Source: Novosphingobium sp. (lineage in GTDB: Bacteria; Pseudomonadota; Alphaproteobacteria; Sphingomonadales; Sphingomonadaceae). Taken from it: a stretch of 49,565 nucleotides of DNA. Position 1 is the first letter of the stretch, and the number at the start of each line of letters is the position of its first letter. The position numbers were made by a program, and so were the translations under genes. The notes below the pieces were generated by a model. That model was not told the DNA's origin. It saw only the letters and a program-made list of their open reading frames with translations, and searched no databases. Shown here piece by piece: positions 49,475-49,565 of this stretch. The stretch lies in assembly GCA_030697365.1 (NCBI GenBank), contig JAUYQH010000174.1, positions 1 to 49,565 on the forward strand. Direction: 5' to 3'.

Positions 49475-49565
49475 CGTGCTCTCCCAAACCTTTCAACGCG
49501 GCGTGTCCCGGCGGAGCCTATGCAGGCGTGCGGGGTGCGATCAATGGCGGCGGCCGGCCAAATCG

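Noticed and set aside
48648..49496. An N-terminal extension of the acyl-CoA dehydrogenase into the upstream SDR region, giving about 1013 residues
   Set aside because: This stretch is the out-of-frame reading of the SDR gene. The dehydrogenase begins with the typical MNFDLTAEQEMVRDT at 48647.
1..49565. tRNA, rRNA, CRISPR arrays, insertion sequences or prophage genes
   Set aside because: Reading through the window I saw no cloverleaf-type sequence, no regularly spaced repeats, no transposase or integrase, and no paired terminal repeats. A covariance-model search could still find a small RNA.

Overview
The window looks like chromosomal DNA of an alphaproteobacterium, most likely order Sphingomonadales (Novosphingobium, Sphingobium or Sphingomonas type). 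I infer this from the high GC content, an outer-membrane TonB-dependent receptor with a sphingomonad-style N-terminus, a lysC/ubiG neighbourhood, and the density of SDR, MaoC, acyl-CoA and TetR/IclR genes. Gene density is very high, many neighbours overlap by ATGA or TGATG, and no stretch over 300 bases lacks a gene. I saw no RNA genes, insertion sequences, phage genes or CRISPR arrays.

The first 12 kb are mostly housekeeping or general physiology. They hold a 5' piece of aspartate kinase (lysC, TTG start), ubiG, a stand-alone CinA C-terminal amidohydrolase, a DUF421/YetF membrane protein with a coupled membrane partner, and a telA - XpaC-like - polyhydroxyalkanoate-granule-family operon behind a perfect TATAAT box. 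Next, on the minus strand, comes a mannose module: a two-domain GT4 glycosyltransferase, a GH130 enzyme, manC and manA, with a terminator-like hairpin in front of manC. A TonB-like protein and a receiver-only response regulator follow, divergently transcribed.

From 12.2 kb on the window is a catabolic accessory region. kynB-kynU (formylkynurenine to anthranilate) lead into a coupled pair of a KstD-like flavoprotein and a TauD/TfdA-type dioxygenase, then a TonB-dependent receptor. After an intrinsic terminator comes a run of aldehyde dehydrogenase, double-domain carboxymuconolactone-decarboxylase-like protein, SDR, HIBADH-type dehydrogenase and SDR. Facing it, a minus-strand operon encodes an acyl-CoA ligase, a secreted propeller-like protein, a secreted GH79-like glycosidase and a double-hotdog MaoC protein. 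An IclR regulator diverges from that operon.

From 31.3 to 49.5 kb are CoA-thioester genes: a sulfotransferase-family protein coupled to a second double-hotdog protein, an enoyl-CoA hydratase and a family III CoA transferase, an amidohydrolase, a TetR, an AcuI-like reductase, a second acyl-CoA ligase, an NTF2-like protein, two SDRs, an EthD-like double barrel, an aldehyde dehydrogenase and a second TetR. At the right end, on the minus strand, are an SDR of the 3-alpha-hydroxysteroid-dehydrogenase type, a fused double acyl-CoA dehydrogenase and a second enoyl-CoA hydratase. Together these fit import, deglycosylation, oxidation, CoA activation and beta-oxidation-like breakdown of a hydrophobic or polycyclic compound. 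The substrate cannot be fixed from sequence.

The most unusual signal is at 33769-35753. Two adjacent, translationally coupled genes, a crotonase and a family III CoA transferase, both appear circularly permuted: the module normally at the C-terminus lies at the N-terminus, while the catalytic residues are retained. The fused acyl-CoA dehydrogenase and the two double-hotdog proteins with oppositely incomplete catalytic dyads are also worth a second look.
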